IMG/VR virus record: IMGVR_UViG_3300032116_001396
Coordinates: 1-22,662 of that record
Length of the DNA: 22,662 nt
Origin: a virus
Direction: 5' to 3' (one strand)
Shown here piece by piece: positions 12,220 through 20,351 of the stretch (position 1 is the first letter of the stretch; each line of letters starts with the position of its first letter). Position numbers and translations under genes: made by a program. A model generated the notes under the pieces. It saw only the letters and a program-made list of their open reading frames with translations, had not been told where the DNA came from and ran no database searches.

Positions 12220-14958
12220 ATGAAGTTTTTGAAATATAGAAATGACTTTATTGAAAATAAATCAGAACTAAATCATTTAATGCAAACATCAACTCTAGTC
12301 AATGAGTTTTTGGAGAATGATATTAGATTCGGTGATAGTTATTTCGGTAGAATGATAAACTCTTCTATACAGATGTTAAAAACTGCTTATAAGACAGCGA
12401 GAATACCATTTATCTTGGGTGATTTGGAAAATCAAATACAACTAATGGTAGATAGAATCAAATTCGAACAAATTACCAAACAGTTCCCAACATTATTTTT
12501 GAAAGCTACTTTAGAGGAGATTAAAGTTTGTTGTACAAGCACTTTGACCGATGAAGAAAAGTTAGAAATTCTCATAGGTTGGGATGGTACTTTTGATCCA
12601 TATGACCCAAATTTCCCAATAAAAGATATTCCTAGTTACTACGAGGGTAGAAAAATATTGACAAATTCACTTGTACAATCTGCTTATGACAAAATCGATG
12701 AAAAGGTGATGCGAGAAAGGTTGGAAAAAGCGATCAGTAAAGAACTCATAAAATCGTTTCTTGACACCTTATCCGACTTTATGGATGAATTGAGAAAATA
12801 TGCATATGAAATGAGGCATCCAACGGTATCTACACCAAGCAGTTCAAAACCCATGGGTTTCAATTTGAATTTATTGGAAATCCTAAAGAAGATAGTAAAC
12901 GCAAATTTAGTACCTGAGAATTCATCTTATGCTAAATTTCTACGATATAATCAATTCATAAATGAACAACAAGTTGAAACAAAATTCGAAAATCTATCAA
13001 AATTACAGGATGTCGCAAAAAAACTTATTGATATCATAGAAAGTGATTCTGATTTGGATGTTAAATCTAGTGGTGAATATAATGAACTAATTGAAGTACT
13101 AAAATCTTTAGATTCTGAGGAAATTAGCGTATTGAAAAGTAAAGAAATTATAAATGATTTACAAAATGTGATTGACATTTCCAAAACAGAAAAGGGGTCA
13201 TCAGAGAAAGAAATTGAAAAATTACCACCGACCGAAGATCAGAAAAAAATTGAAACTCCGATATCACAGACGACCGGAACAAAACAAGTTGATAAACATA
13301 CCGAAGTCCCCGTTCAGAAAGAACAACCATCAAGCACAAAACAAGAAGTAAGTCCGTCAGTGCCAAATAAAAATTCCAATCAAACCACAACTGCGGTACC
13401 TACATTTTCCAAGCCAACAACCACTTCGGATCAAAAGACTCAAGTCGAGAAACCAAAGTCCGAAAAGGAAATCGAGATGGAAGATGATGATAAGGAAAAA
13501 GAAGGAGCGCCAAATCCTATTCAACCTCTAGCAGAAAATTCGAAATATACAAATTACATACAATTGGTATTGGAGCAAGTAGGTACACCACCAGCACCAC
13601 CTTTGACTTCAAGCACACCACCGACACCACCTTCAACTCCGAGTACCTCTACTCAGACAAAAAATGTTGAAACTATATGGAATCAATTCTTCGAAGAAGT
13701 AGAAAAGGTTTTCCCTGCTAAAATGACACAAGATGACGTGAATAAACTTAAATCTTTCACCGCTGCGGATATCGATTTAGCTGAATCCATTATGAAAAAA
13801 CCAGATCCTTTAATAAAGATCATCAAACTATTCGAAACAGCAAATTCTGTATATATGACACAAGTTATACCATCAGGCAGAACAAATGGACAAGTATGGC
13901 CTGTAACCTATAGAAGATACACATACGCTGGTGCGGGTTCTCCTGGTGGACCGAGTAGTCCAGGTGTTGGTCCTTGGATACACAATGCTTTATTCAAACA
14001 ATGGAAGAGGGGGGTAATTGAAATTATGGGTAAACCAGAATTTAAAGATGTGTTCAAAAACGTCAAAAATTTGGTTGAAAAATTTGATAGGGATTTTATT
14101 GGATTCGATAAAATTTTTGAACAGGATACTCTGAAAAATAGTGATTCACTCGGTGAGTTGTTTTTAGATTTATTAAAAATCAAAAATCAAGGTGAATTTG
14201 ATGTCTATGCTGCCGCAGCTTTGAAGAAATATTTTAATGTAGATATCAAACCAGAAAAATTAAAAGGTAATCCCAATCTCAAAAGGGATGATTTACCAAT
14301 GGATGAAAAGGACATTGATCCAAATACATTTGTTTGGGAGCCATTGAGACAAACTTCATTCACTAGAAATAACATTAATCAGTATTTTGCTTTCGCTGTT
14401 GAAGATTTTAGGGCTGGTAATATCTCTAAAAAACATGATATAATATTTGTAAGACCAATAGAAATTGATGGAGATAAGGTACAAATAAAATTCACATATG
14501 ACCATCAAGGAGAGGGACTCAACGTTCAAAATTCCAAAAAAGATTCTGGAAAAGTTGATTGGTCCTGTGACGGAAAAACTAAATCTAACAATATCTATTA
14601 TGGAATTATGAAAAACGATTTCAGAAATGGTTTGCAAATTTCATATGTCAATATCAACAACAGTGTTAGTGCTTCATTCAAAGGTGATCCCATATATGGT
14701 GAACCAAAAGTAAAGGGGGGAGTCAATTTCGGATTTCAAAAACAAAAAATTAGACTCAATAATGGTAAGACCCAACAATTATACAATGCTAGATTGATTT
14801 ACTTTAATGATGATAAAAAGAAAGAGGATGTTTTTATACCAAAAAATACCTCATTAGTAAATGAACATTTAGATTCCAAATTGAAAGAATTGAAAGCGTC
14901 TAGTGGTAATTTATATGATGAGTTGATTAAAAAGGGTAAAGATAATTTTGGTTGGTAA
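12220..14958 (+). CDS. 912-aa multidomain protein with Pro/Thr-rich linker, possible internal head protein
   Basis: I do not recognise this protein. It begins MKFLKYRNDFIENKSELNH, which resembles the capsid-targeting leader of T4 internal proteins (MKTYQEFI-type, ending near an acidic residue). Residues 1 to about 320 are mostly helical. Residues about 325-440 are a low-complexity Lys/Glu/Thr/Gln/Pro linker, and about 455-475 form a TPPAPPLTSSTPPTPPSTPS tract. A helical region (EEVEKVFPAKMTQDDVNKLK) and a GGPSSPGVGP loop follow. From about residue 700 to the end there is a beta-rich domain containing KVQIKFTYDHQGEGL. No enzyme motif is evident. The next gene starts two bases after its stop, so the two are probably made together. 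It may be packaged and ejected with the DNA. Confidence 0.8.
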   Translation: MKFLKYRNDFIENKSELNHLMQTSTLVNEFLENDIRFGDSYFGRMINSSIQMLKTAYKTARIPFILGDLENQIQLMVDRIKFEQITKQFPTLFLKATLEEIKVCCTSTLTDEEKLEILIGWDGTFDPYDPNFPIKDIPSYYEGRKILTNSLVQSAYDKIDEKVMRERLEKAISKELIKSFLDTLSDFMDELRKYAYEMRHPTVSTPSSSKPMGFNLNLLEILKKIVNANLVPENSSYAKFLRYNQFINEQQVETKFENLSKLQDVAKKLIDIIESDSDLDVKSSGEYNELIEVLKSLDSEEISVLKSKEIINDLQNVIDISKTEKGSSEKEIEKLPPTEDQKKIETPISQTTGTKQVDKHTEVPVQKEQPSSTKQEVSPSVPNKNSNQTTTAVPTFSKPTTTSDQKTQVEKPKSEKEIEMEDDDKEKEGAPNPIQPLAENSKYTNYIQLVLEQVGTPPAPPLTSSTPPTPPSTPSTSTQTKNVETIWNQFFEEVEKVFPAKMTQDDVNKLKSFTAADIDLAESIMKKPDPLIKIIKLFETANSVYMTQVIPSGRTNGQVWPVTYRRYTYAGAGSPGGPSSPGVGPWIHNALFKQWKRGVIEIMGKPEFKDVFKNVKNLVEKFDRDFIGFDKIFEQDTLKNSDSLGELFLDLLKIKNQGEFDVYAAAALKKYFNVDIKPEKLKGNPNLKRDDLPMDEKDIDPNTFVWEPLRQTSFTRNNINQYFAFAVEDFRAGNISKKHDIIFVRPIEIDGDKVQIKFTYDHQGEGLNVQNSKKDSGKVDWSCDGKTKSNNIYYGIMKNDFRNGLQISYVNINNSVSASFKGDPIYGEPKVKGGVNFGFQKQKIRLNNGKTQQLYNARLIYFNDDKKKEDVFIPKNTSLVNEHLDSKLKELKASSGNLYDELIKKGKDNFGW

Positions 14959-14960
14959 TT

Positions 14961-15506
14961 ATGAAATATATTTTAGAGTACAAAAGTTTTGTGATTGAAC
15001 AAAACACACAAGATGTGATGGCTGTTAGTAAACAGTATAATATAAAAGATATGCAAAATAAAATTAAAGAATTTGAATCACAAATTGTAAAAATACGAAG
15101 TGTATTTCAGAATGATAAAATTAATGATTCAGAAATTCCAAATCTGTTAAAAGATTATCTCAAAGATAAAGACGTAAATAAATTTGTTTTTGAGAATGAA
15201 TTCTCACAATTGGAAGCTGATATTTGTAATTTATCAAGAAAAATCAGACAAAAAGAATTGAAACTTACCAATCTATCCAAGGATCTTGAGGCAGAAAGAG
15301 GTAATGTGACACCACTGGATAAAGATTCGAAAGGAATGAATCAACAAGCTATGTCGAGTATCAAACAAAATCAAGATTCTGCAAAGTCGGAACTTGTAGA
15401 TTTGAAACAACAACTTCTACAAAAAGAGGAAAGTAAAAATAAAGTTTTAAAAGATTTCGAAAATAAAATCCTAAACTTAAAAAAAGAAGTAACATTAAAT
15501 AAGTAG
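14961..15506 (+). CDS. Coiled-coil protein with capsid-targeting-like leader
   Basis: The 181-aa protein starts MKYILEYKSFVIEQNTQD. The frame is open further upstream from TTG at 14952, but ATG at 14961 is preferred because it gives the shared leader and avoids overlap with the previous stop. After the leader it is highly charged and helical. Heptads span about 25-45 and 75-105, a Gln/Ser-rich break follows near 115-125, and a last coil covers about 130-180. No membrane helix or catalytic motif is visible. Prohead core and internal proteins of T4-like phages are often small, charged and helical, so an internal head or scaffold role is reasonable but unproven. It forms a pair with the 912-aa gene. 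Confidence 0.7.
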   Translation: MKYILEYKSFVIEQNTQDVMAVSKQYNIKDMQNKIKEFESQIVKIRSVFQNDKINDSEIPNLLKDYLKDKDVNKFVFENEFSQLEADICNLSRKIRQKELKLTNLSKDLEAERGNVTPLDKDSKGMNQQAMSSIKQNQDSAKSELVDLKQQLLQKEESKNKVLKDFENKILNLKKEVTLNK

Positions 15507-15539
15507 TGAAATTGAGAAAAATATAATTTTTTCTTTTAA

Positions 15540-15546
15540 TATATAC
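15540..15546 (+). promoter_or_regulatory. Late-promoter-like box for the sheath gene
   Basis: TATATAC preceded by TTTTAA lies 26 bases before the sheath ATG. A separate promoter would suit the high expression this gene needs. Confidence 0.5.
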
Positions 15547-15572
15547 TTACAAATAAAAAATATCGAACTATT

Positions 15573-18500
15573 ATGGCAATTCAAATCGGTAAATACAAAA
15601 GACCTGGTATCTTTGTAGAAGAATTCGATGCATCGGTAATAACCTCACCCGCAATCACTGGTGGATTAGTATCTTTAGTTATGGGTTTTTCCAAAAAGGG
15701 ACCTGTCAATACACCAGTGCTTTTACAAAATGTAAGAGACTTGGAAAATATCTTCGGAACACTCGATAGAAACCTCGAAAGAAAAGGTTCTTTCTTTCAT
15801 AGAACTATTTCAAAATTATTGGAATCTAGTCCAGTATATGCAATAAATCTTATGCTTACATCCGACACTTTGGATCAAATTGAGTATCAATCTGTATCTA
15901 CAAGATCTGATGCATCTAATGATGTGAAAAGATTAGGACCATACAGAAGGTTTTTCAACACAACTGGTTTCTGGAAACGTGATACCGAAACATTCAATAA
16001 CCTTGTAAAAGACGATCCAGGAGCTTCTGGTAGACTTTTAGCATTCACTAACCTATCCGATAGATATGTCACAATGTTTATTTTCAAAGCCGCTAATACA
16101 TTTGGTTTCGATAGAAGCTTATTGGAAGCGTATGGTACTGCTGAAAAGGTACCTTTGTACCTAAATCCTTTAGATTATGCTTCTGATTATTTAGTCGATG
16201 TTTTAATTGTTACTGGTGATTGGACTAATTACGGTGAATTAGCTGTCGACACTAAATGGGCTCAATATTTCACACCGGAAGGTTTGAGAAAAAATAAAGT
16301 TCGTGATTTTGCTAATGACAGAAATATCACACTACTGAATTTCTATGAGGGGATTTCTCTCATTCCATATTTCAAAGATGCTAATGGTAGAAATATCTTT
16401 ATCGAAAACGTCATAAATGATGATACAGATTCTACTGGGGTATTTTGTACTTTTGATGTAGATAAATTCGAAGGAGATTTTCCAAATGGTATGGTTGATA
16501 TCATTGGAAATAACCTTGTCGTGAATAACTCACTTGTTGATACAGAACAAGAAACAATCAAGTTCTTATCTTATGAGGAAACCATCGCTGAAACAAACGT
16601 TCTATCACATACTCAATTAGATGCTGCTGGAGGTACAATAGGCCAACAAGTTATTGCTTTCGGTCCTACTATTTCTACATTCAATGGTGCTGCTTGGGGT
16701 GGATTGGGAAGTCCTAATAGAACCGCACTTTTGAGAGAAGGATTTATAAATGGTGTATCCTATACACCTGGTATATCGGACTTTGGTAGCACTTCTTCTT
16801 TTACAATTGGATTTACTACTATCGCTCCAAGTTCAAAGGATGGTTCTCCATCTACTTGGGGACCTTATTGTGTAATAGGTGGTGAACAAAAATTCATCAA
16901 TAGTGGTTCCGCATCAACTTTTACTTATTCGATTCCAAGGACCAATTACGAAACAGTTACCGGAACCGCGGGTCATATTTCAGTCGCGTATGTAGATGCA
17001 AGTACTGGAAATATTGCGGTCAAGAATTCGACCGCAGGTTCACCTAACACCCAACCACAAATCGGAATCAACGATTTGGTTTTGGGATATTTGAGTTTCA
17101 CCGTAAGTAATGGATATCTTGTTGCTAATCAATATTCTTGGACTAGTGTTGGTATATTTGGTACCTCTGGGGACCCTAAAGAATTTACACTTGGTACTTA
17201 CAGTACAAATGATTATACCATAACAACTACTGGTTTACCAGCTGGTTCTTTTAAACTTGAATTCAACGAAACGAGTCAAGCTAATTTGAATGGTGGTAGT
17301 TTGGGCAATTATGATAGACACAGAAAGATTGACATCTTTAATAAGATACTCAGTATTTTGGATTCTTCTGATTCAGAGCAGTCTACGATGATAGTGAACT
17401 ATGCAACAGGTGAAAAGTATTCAGGTGAAAACATAACTATTTCATCTGTAGTCAATACCACATCATCTAATAAGAGTCTTGTAATAAATTTGGGGACATC
17501 ATCAGTACCACAAGACATTCTTGCCGGTAATTTTACTTTGTATAAAAAAGATAATGAATTCACATTGGGTGAATATGGAGCACAGGGTGGGGTTGCTGAA
17601 GGATTCGGTAATACAGGATCTATAGGAAAATATTCAGATACTTATTTAGCTTATCAAAATGGTCAAATAAACACTGGCGATTGGTTCTATCAAAACGCTT
17701 GTACACTACCGGTTACTAAAATTACATTTACAAGAGAATCTGGATATGATATTATAGTTTTCTCACCTAACACAAATAACATCTTCGGTGGTGTTTCAGC
17801 AGAAAAAACATTTAGAATACCGAGTTCTATCTATAATTCTGGAATATTCGAAATATCCGGATCCACAACATCCACAATGATAACAGATCCTATAACTGGA
17901 ACATACTTCGTTTCGGGTGAGGCTTTCACTATCAACAGTGACTTGGTAACACCAGAAACACTATATGATGTTTCTAGGATAGAAGATACGTCAGAAAAGG
18001 TTTATCTCGATATGCAATTTAGTCCTAGTGGTGATATGGATTTAAGATTCACCGATTATACATTAGACTCTCCAAATGATATTCGTATAACAAATGATGG
18101 ATTGGATAATAAAGATGGTAGGTTGAGAGTTCGTTCCGATAAGTCTAATTATAAACAAACAATCGAAATCGAAGTTCCTGCAGGTTATACACCGGTAGCT
18201 AATAAAATTCTAATAAACGCCGCTAGATATACCGAACTAAAAGTTGGTGATTATCTACAAGCAGCTGTCGATGAGACTATATTGGAAAATGGACAAATGC
18301 CTAAAAAATTAGCAAGGATCCAAAGAAAAAGAGCTTATGCTCCAGACCCAACTTTAGTTGAAATTAGTTGTGATGTGTCCATAAATAAGGTTTCAAGAAG
18401 AGGCGATCTACAAACATTGAGATATGTTCCTATTACAGATTTTGCTTCCACTTATAAAGGTATTTCAATGAAAGGTTTTAGAGTAAGAGAAGACTCAATG

Positions 18501-19499
18501 CCTGATGGTACAGAAGAGAGACAAAACGCAATACTAAATTTAGTCGCTCAAGGAACTTCACTTTACGGAGCATTAGTGAACAAAGAAGCATTTGACTTCA
18601 GATATCTAGTAGATTCTTTTGGTCTCGGACTGACAGAAAGGTCCAAACAACAATTGGTTGACATTTGTGGAGAAAGATTAGATGCTATGGGTATACTTAA
18701 TATGCCATCAAACAAAATGTTCAGAGATTCAACCGCTGTAACCTTCACAGATGACGAGGGAGTTGTACAAACATCTTTCATTGCACAAGGTGGAGATCCA
18801 GAATCAAATCCAGCATTCCTTTATTCATTCGGTGACGGTAAAGGTGCAAGTTGTGTCGGATATTTCTATCCATATGTGACAGTAAATGATAATGGTAGAC
18901 CAGTTAATGTTCCACCAGCTGCTTATGTAGCGACAACTTACTTAAGAAAACAAAATTCTGCACTTACTACGATTACACCTTGGACAATTGCCGCTGGTGT
19001 CACTAACGGTAGAGTAACTAATATTGCTGGAGTTGAGGTTAATTTCTCTCCAACAGATATAGAAAACCTCAATGGAGCTCAAATCAATCCGATTGTATTT
19101 AAGAGAAACAGAGGTTTTGTTATCGAGACTGAAAATACTGGTCAAACCCTTTACAAATCAGCTCTTTCTTACCTACACGTTAGAGAAGTTCTTATTGAAC
19201 TTGAAAGAGAATTATCTGCAATGTTGTTGGAATTCCAGTGGAGATTCAATACCGCTGATGTTAGAGCTGAAATCAAATTAAGAGCTGATAGTATTTGTGA
19301 AAAATATGTTAATAGAAATGGTCTATACAACTACTTCAACAAGTGTGATGAAGAGAACAACACACCAGAAATCATCGATAATCAAATCGGTGTACTCGAC
19401 ACATACGTTGAACCGATTAAGGGTATGGGAATCATTGTAAATAACATAACTATACTACGTACTGGAGCAATCCAAGCTGGTGGATTTATCCAATCATAA
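15573..19499 (+). CDS. 18: Oversized tail sheath protein (T4 gp18-like)
   Basis: The 1308-aa protein is the contractile sheath subunit. The N-terminus has KYKRPGIFVEEFDAS and a domain with VSLVMGFSKKGPVNTPVLLQ and LENIFGTLDR (T4 GIELKETTVQS, AALAGKFQWGP, LVNTFG). The C-terminal portion from about residue 940 is strongly sheath-like, with the late segments VLIELERELSAMLLEFQWRF and CDEENNTPEIIDNQIGVLDT (T4 CDTTNNTPSVIDRNEFVATF). T4 gp18 has 659 residues. The extra length lies mainly at about 345-850, which is Gly/Ser/Thr-rich and beta-strand-rich, as expected of domains on the outside of the sheath. The coding frame is continuous, so this is not an assembly fusion of two genes. A strong terminator follows. 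Confidence 0.93.
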   Translation: MAIQIGKYKRPGIFVEEFDASVITSPAITGGLVSLVMGFSKKGPVNTPVLLQNVRDLENIFGTLDRNLERKGSFFHRTISKLLESSPVYAINLMLTSDTLDQIEYQSVSTRSDASNDVKRLGPYRRFFNTTGFWKRDTETFNNLVKDDPGASGRLLAFTNLSDRYVTMFIFKAANTFGFDRSLLEAYGTAEKVPLYLNPLDYASDYLVDVLIVTGDWTNYGELAVDTKWAQYFTPEGLRKNKVRDFANDRNITLLNFYEGISLIPYFKDANGRNIFIENVINDDTDSTGVFCTFDVDKFEGDFPNGMVDIIGNNLVVNNSLVDTEQETIKFLSYEETIAETNVLSHTQLDAAGGTIGQQVIAFGPTISTFNGAAWGGLGSPNRTALLREGFINGVSYTPGISDFGSTSSFTIGFTTIAPSSKDGSPSTWGPYCVIGGEQKFINSGSASTFTYSIPRTNYETVTGTAGHISVAYVDASTGNIAVKNSTAGSPNTQPQIGINDLVLGYLSFTVSNGYLVANQYSWTSVGIFGTSGDPKEFTLGTYSTNDYTITTTGLPAGSFKLEFNETSQANLNGGSLGNYDRHRKIDIFNKILSILDSSDSEQSTMIVNYATGEKYSGENITISSVVNTTSSNKSLVINLGTSSVPQDILAGNFTLYKKDNEFTLGEYGAQGGVAEGFGNTGSIGKYSDTYLAYQNGQINTGDWFYQNACTLPVTKITFTRESGYDIIVFSPNTNNIFGGVSAEKTFRIPSSIYNSGIFEISGSTTSTMITDPITGTYFVSGEAFTINSDLVTPETLYDVSRIEDTSEKVYLDMQFSPSGDMDLRFTDYTLDSPNDIRITNDGLDNKDGRLRVRSDKSNYKQTIEIEVPAGYTPVANKILINAARYTELKVGDYLQAAVDETILENGQMPKKLARIQRKRAYAPDPTLVEISCDVSINKVSRRGDLQTLRYVPITDFASTYKGISMKGFRVREDSMPDGTEERQNAILNLVAQGTSLYGALVNKEAFDFRYLVDSFGLGLTERSKQQLVDICGERLDAMGILNMPSNKMFRDSTAVTFTDDEGVVQTSFIAQGGDPESNPAFLYSFGDGKGASCVGYFYPYVTVNDNGRPVNVPPAAYVATTYLRKQNSALTTITPWTIAAGVTNGRVTNIAGVEVNFSPTDIENLNGAQINPIVFKRNRGFVIETENTGQTLYKSALSYLHVREVLIELERELSAMLLEFQWRFNTADVRAEIKLRADSICEKYVNRNGLYNYFNKCDEENNTPEIIDNQIGVLDTYVEPIKGMGIIVNNITILRTGAIQAGGFIQS

Positions 19500-19517
19500 T
19501 GAAATTTAATCAAAACT

Positions 19518-19543
19518 AAAAACCCCTCTTTGGAGGGGTTTTT
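19518..19543 (+). terminator. Strong rho-independent terminator after the sheath gene
   Basis: The hairpin AAAAACCCCTC, loop TTTG, GAGGGGTTTTT is followed by more T. It lies just after the sheath stop (19499), and its A-rich left arm could also serve the convergent gene ending at 19560. Confidence 0.9.
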
Positions 19544-19559
19544 TTATTTCTAAATGTAG

Positions 19560-19838
19560 TTAGTATTTTTGATTTTTTATTTGAAGAAGTTTATCTAGAT
19601 TTGATTGAGTAAAATTCTTCAAATCAAAATCTAATTTTTGAAATTTTGATAAATCATCAAATAAATTCATGAAATCGGATTCTGTGTAAAAATTATCATC
19701 GGAACCAAGTAAGATATTTGTATCTTTTGTAGATAAAGTATTTGGTAAATCAGTCTTTGGATAATTTGGACCCATATCTTTTCCGACTAATTCCCACCCA
19801 CTTATGGATTCTTTGAAATTTTTCCAATTTTTAATCAT
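19560..19838 (-). CDS. Unidentified 92-aa protein
   Basis: The frame is open from 19907, but the start at 19838 (MIKNWKNFKESISGWELVGK) is preferred. There the ATG overlaps the stop of the upstream gene as ATGATTAA, a usual coupled junction, and the longer versions would lie inside that gene. The protein is acidic and hydrophilic, with DLPNTLSTKDTNILLGSDDN in the middle and a C-terminal helix. The opening WKNFKESISGWEL weakly recalls the short leaders on other proteins here. No family is recognised. Confidence 0.6.
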   Translation of the reverse strand: MIKNWKNFKESISGWELVGKDMGPNYPKTDLPNTLSTKDTNILLGSDDNFYTESDFMNLFDDLSKFQKLDFDLKNFTQSNLDKLLQIKNQKY

Positions 19839-20286
19839 TATTTGAATTAATTTTTTCATAGTACTCTGATTCAATATCCAAAGAATAATTGTCATGTTTG
19901 AATTCATAGACCAATTTATAAAGACAACTATCTTTCAATACAATATTACCGTGTTTGAGTCCAAGTTTCAGTGTACAGTCATCATGATTGTATTCCATTG
20001 AAATTATGAGGTCATTTATTTTACCCTGTTTGTCTTTGATATCACAAAATATTTGTTTATCAATTTTCGACATTATATAGAATAAATCTAACAAGGAAAG
20101 GTAATTATAATCCTTAATCTCATCATCGTTGATATTGTCAAATTTATCTAGAAAATTGACCTCTCTATCTGATAATTTATCATGCAAAGATATTTTATCC
20201 AAAATTTGATTGAGTTCATAAATTTTGGGTGCATCTTTTGCTGTAAAAGTTACCTCAAGTTTTTTTGACATTGTCATAGATACCAT
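19831..20286 (-). CDS. Unidentified 151-aa protein
   Basis: No family is recognised. The N-terminal half (LEVTFTAKDAPKIYELNQIL, then DREVNFLDKFDNINDDEIKD) is helical and acidic. The C-terminal half has alternating strands (DLIISMEYNHDDCTLKLGLK, then YKLVYEFKHDNYSLDIESEY), suggesting a small beta sheet. The start at 20286 follows a TATATAC box by seven bases; in-frame ATGs at 20277 and 20271 (MSKKLEV) are alternatives. It is coupled to the 92-aa gene downstream and divergent from the 611-aa gene. Confidence 0.65.
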   Translation of the reverse strand: MVSMTMSKKLEVTFTAKDAPKIYELNQILDKISLHDKLSDREVNFLDKFDNINDDEIKDYNYLSLLDLFYIMSKIDKQIFCDIKDKQGKINDLIISMEYNHDDCTLKLGLKHGNIVLKDSCLYKLVYEFKHDNYSLDIESEYYEKINSNND

Positions 20287-20293
20287 TATACAG

Positions 20294-20330
20294 TATATAT
20301 TTGGGGTTTGGATTCAAATTTATATATAAC
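20294..20330. promoter_or_regulatory. Back-to-back TATATA boxes in a divergent gap
   Basis: One box (20294-20301, minus-strand AAATATATAC) faces the gene starting at 20286. A second (TATATATAAC, 20321-20330) faces the plus gene at 20352, 21 bases from its ATG. The presence of two separate boxes in one gap supports a directional promoter role. Confidence 0.5.
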
Positions 20331-20351
20331 CTACAAATTAAGTTTTTTTGG

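Noticed and set aside
13148-13390. Minus-strand open frames inside the 912-aa gene
   Set aside because: They lie wholly within a long, well-formed plus-strand gene and show no start signal or family match.
14952-14960. TTG start adding three residues to the coiled-coil protein
   Set aside because: It overlaps the previous stop and would hide the MKYILEY leader that begins at ATG 14961.
15507-15538. A/T hairpin between the coiled-coil gene and the sheath gene
   Set aside because: The arms are only A and T with almost no GC pairs, unlike the three clear terminators, so chance is a sufficient explanation.
20301-20351. TTG start extending the 611-aa protein
   Set aside because: The added segment is translated from the TATATATAAC box and its surroundings, so ATG at 20352 is more likely.
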